From: an uncultured Collinsella sp.
GTDB lineage: Bacteria; Actinomycetota; Coriobacteriia; Coriobacteriales; Coriobacteriaceae
Assembly (NCBI GenBank): GCA_902478765.1
Contig: CABSMN010000050.1
Location: 1 to 7,347, forward strand
DNA: 7,347 nt
Reading direction: 5' to 3'
Shown: in pieces, positions 5,155-7,347 of the stretch
Layout of the letters: the number at the start of each line of letters is the position of its first letter
Position numbering within the stretch: position 1 is the stretch's first letter
The notes under the pieces: generated by a model
Told to the model about the DNA's origin: nothing
What the model saw: the letters and a program-made list of their open reading frames with translations, nothing else
Databases searched by the model: none
Position numbers and translations under genes: made by a program

Positions 5155-7304
5155 ATGCTTGATCGCCGTTCGTTACTTGTTGCTGGAGCGTCCTCGCTGG
5201 CGAGCATTATGTTGCCTCGCGTGCCGGGAAGCGAAAATGCCTTCCTGCTGCCGTTCGCGCCCACCGCGGCCTATGCCGACGAAGAAGACCCCTTCAAGGT
5301 GCTCGTTCTCTCGCGCACCATGTTTGGTGTGGTCGTGGTCGACGTCGCCAACAAGAATACGCCCATCGCAGGTGCCCAGGTCACGCTCACATCGCGCTAT
5401 GCCGTAGGCAAGCAGCTAACCGCCACGACCGATGACGAAGGCACGGCCATCTTTGAGGTCGCCCCTCTTTCGGAAGGCTACGTGGACGAGGCAACGCTCC
5501 TTGACGCGTACGACTTTAACGGCGGCATCTCCATTAGCATGGCGGGCTACCGTGATGTCGAGATTCCCCTTGCGCGTATCCAGGGCGGCACCGCCATAAC
5601 CGCACCCACACGTCCGCTTTCCGACGGCGAGCCGTACTTCCGCCAGCTCACGTTCGACGAATGGGACATCCAGTACGCCGACGCCACGTTTATGGCAATG
5701 CCAGCGGACGAAGCAGCAAACGACCAACCCGACACGCATGCCTTTATTGTACAGGCACATCTGCCACAGGGTGGACAGGCAACGCTGCACATCAACAAGG
5801 TAATGCCCGCCACGGGTAGCTCGCCCGAAACCGTCACGCAGATCGGCCAGATCAAGGCCAGCGCATCAGGCGCGGATAATCTGGCGACGTTCACACTCGA
5901 AGACAAGTTTCTCGACGCGGCATCGGGCCTTCTGGAGGAAGGGTGCAAGCTGCGCTTTGTCCTCGACTATCAGGGCAAAACCTACACGCTCTCATCCCCC
6001 ATGGCCGTTGTCACCGCGCCGGCCGCAAAGGCGGAATCGGGCTCGACCACTATCGTCCCCACCACCATGGACCAAGAGGTCACTCCGTTTGATTTCCCCG
6101 CGGCGTTTCCCGGCATCGGCGGCAATAAGTTCACGTGCTGGATACCCACATTTCCGATCCTCTTCGATTTCTCGTTTGCTGGATACGTGCTGTTTGGCGG
6201 AGGATACAAACCAGCCAGCTATATGAACGATTCGGGCAATCCGGATCCGGAGTACTGGAAGAAGTCACCGCGCGAGTCGGGCGCCAAGCAGGCAAACCGC
6301 TACCTCGACGAAATGGAGGGGAAGTGGAATCAGTACAAAAGTATGAGTGCCGGTTCGGGCACCGATCCAAGAAACACCAAGCTCCTTCGCCACCATTGCA
6401 CGCCGCTGTTCACGATGGATATCGCCACACAGCTGTACGGCTCGCTCGCCTACGATTGGGTGGGCAAAACCTGGGGTAACAACAACGACCCCGCATACGG
6501 CAATATTAAGGCCCTCTTCCAGGTAAGAACTGGCCTCAATTGGACCGAGCAGTTTACCCTAGGACCGGTGCCATTTTTCCTAAACGTCAACCCTTGGGTG
6601 CTGGCGAAGCCGGCGCTCGCTGTGGGTGCCCACACGCACGGCAGCGGCGCGGCGTTTTTCAAGAACATTTCGCTCGACTATTCCAACACGTCGGGCTCGT
6701 TCACCATCCAGATCGGGCTTGCCGTCACCTTTGGAGCCGGCGTTGCAGGCGTCGCTTCGTCTGCCGTGCGCGGTGCCGCATCCCTCACGCTGTTCATTGG
6801 GTACGAGAAGGCAGATGGACACCAGCTTCCGCGGCTGCGCGTGGGTGCAGACGTCGATGTCGATGTGATACTCCAGTTCGTAATGTTCAAGTGGACCACC
6901 AAGGCTTGGTCGGGGTCGTGGCCCACACTCATCGATTCGTGGAATATGTCGGTGAGCAATGGCGACCAGTATGTACTCCAGCGCTCTGAGCTGGCATTGG
7001 GTGGAAATACGCCTTATACGTTGGATGCCTGCTTCGGCTCGGCCGGCAACGCCGAAGCAGGTGGTGTGCCGCAGTTTATCGCATCGGCCACCATCGTCAC
7101 CAACGCCGAGCTGCTCGCACGCGCCGAGGTTAAGGCCACTGCCGTAAATGCCGCGCCTGTCGTGCGCGATTGGGATCAAGCGGCCACGCGCATTGAGCTC
7201 GAGGCGGATTCAGAAAGCGACGACACGGGACAGATCGAGCATTTCGTCCATGCACTGGTAGAGAACGACGAAAACGCCGCGCCGATGTATGAGTACACCT
7301 ACAT
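5155..7304 (+). CDS. Large exported protein of unknown function (3' end missing)
   Basis: About 716 residues are visible before genuine sequence ends at the adapter. ATG 5155 has GGGAG six bases upstream. The N-terminus MLDRRSLLVAGASSLASIML resembles a twin-arginine signal (RRSLL followed by a hydrophobic stretch), with a likely cleavage after AYA at residue 41. Export by Sec is the alternative. Residues about 47-140 look like a beta-sandwich of the carboxypeptidase-regulatory or Cna-B kind: VVDVANKNTPIAGAQVTLTS, then TTDDEGTAIFEV. Residues about 300-600 have many alternating polar/hydrophobic strands with Gly and aromatic residues, for example FPILFDFSFAGYVLFGGGY and VGADVDVDVILQFVMFKW. I recognise no catalytic motif. 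No cell-wall anchor is visible, because the C-terminus is missing. The frame stays open throughout with no frameshift. It probably sits on the surface or is secreted, and may be controlled by the LuxR-type gene before it. Function is unknown. Confidence 0.85.
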
Positions 7305-7347
7305 CTGTCTCTTATACACATCTGACGCTGCCGACGAAGCTAGAAGT
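7305..7347 (+). other. Illumina Nextera adapter contamination
   Basis: The Tn5 mosaic end CTGTCTCTTATACACATCT (7305-7323) is followed by GACGCTGCCGACGA (7324-7337). Together these are the full reverse complement of the Nextera read-1 adapter. The next eight bases, AGCTAGAA, sit where the i5 index belongs; their complement TTCTAGCT matches, from memory, an index of the Nextera XT v2 set. The final GT fits the start of the P5 sequence. This is library sequence, not genome, and the apparent residues CLLYTSDAADEARS at the end of the last gene are artefactual. Confidence 0.97.

Noticed and set aside
6580..7179. Open frame of 199 codons on the minus strand opposite the exported protein
   Set aside because: No motif or ribosome site; explained as the antisense of a well-formed coding frame.
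1..7347. CRISPR arrays, tRNA or rRNA genes, insertion sequences
   Set aside because: No regularly spaced repeats, cloverleaf-like sequences, transposase or integrase motifs were seen. The Tn5 mosaic end at 7305 is a library adapter and not a natural transposon.

Overview
The window has the base composition, codon choice and gene content of a Coriobacteriia gut actinobacterium, most likely Collinsella or a close relative. This is inferred from the protein sequences and not from any search. It is the right-hand end of an assembled contig: the last 43 bases are Illumina Nextera adapter and not genome, so the final gene is cut off and has a false C-terminus.

Left part (1-1836, minus strand). Three tightly packed genes read leftwards. 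The first is a 49-residue membrane peptide ending in CLECIGIG, with a GTG start, resembling the CD1871A family of CXXC-motif proteins. The second is a polytopic NapH-like 4Fe-4S membrane protein whose best start is a TTG overlapping the stop of the first gene. The third is a lipoprotein with a TlpA-type redoxin domain (Cys203-Lys-Pro-Cys206) that runs off the left edge. Together they look like a small machine that moves electrons or thiol reducing power across the membrane to an extracytoplasmic thioredoxin.

Middle (1837-3746, plus strand). Divergent from that cassette, across an 87-base intergenic region with an inverted repeat, lies a two-component pair: an OmpR-type response regulator and a membrane histidine kinase joined by an ATGA overlap. 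The layout suggests, but does not prove, that the pair controls the redox cassette.

Junction (3747-3994). A strong hairpin with its T-rich tail on the minus strand, followed by about 23 codons matching the C-terminus of GMP synthase (guaA), reads towards the kinase gene. The guaA similarity stops abruptly at about 3891. The 3' end of guaA is a known target for integrative elements, so this may be an attachment-site scar with everything to the right belonging to an inserted element.

Right part (3995-7304, plus strand). A LuxR-type regulator with a long helical N-terminal region is followed after 155 bases by a large exported protein of unknown function. That protein has a twin-arginine-like signal, an N-terminal beta-sandwich-like segment and a long strand-rich region.
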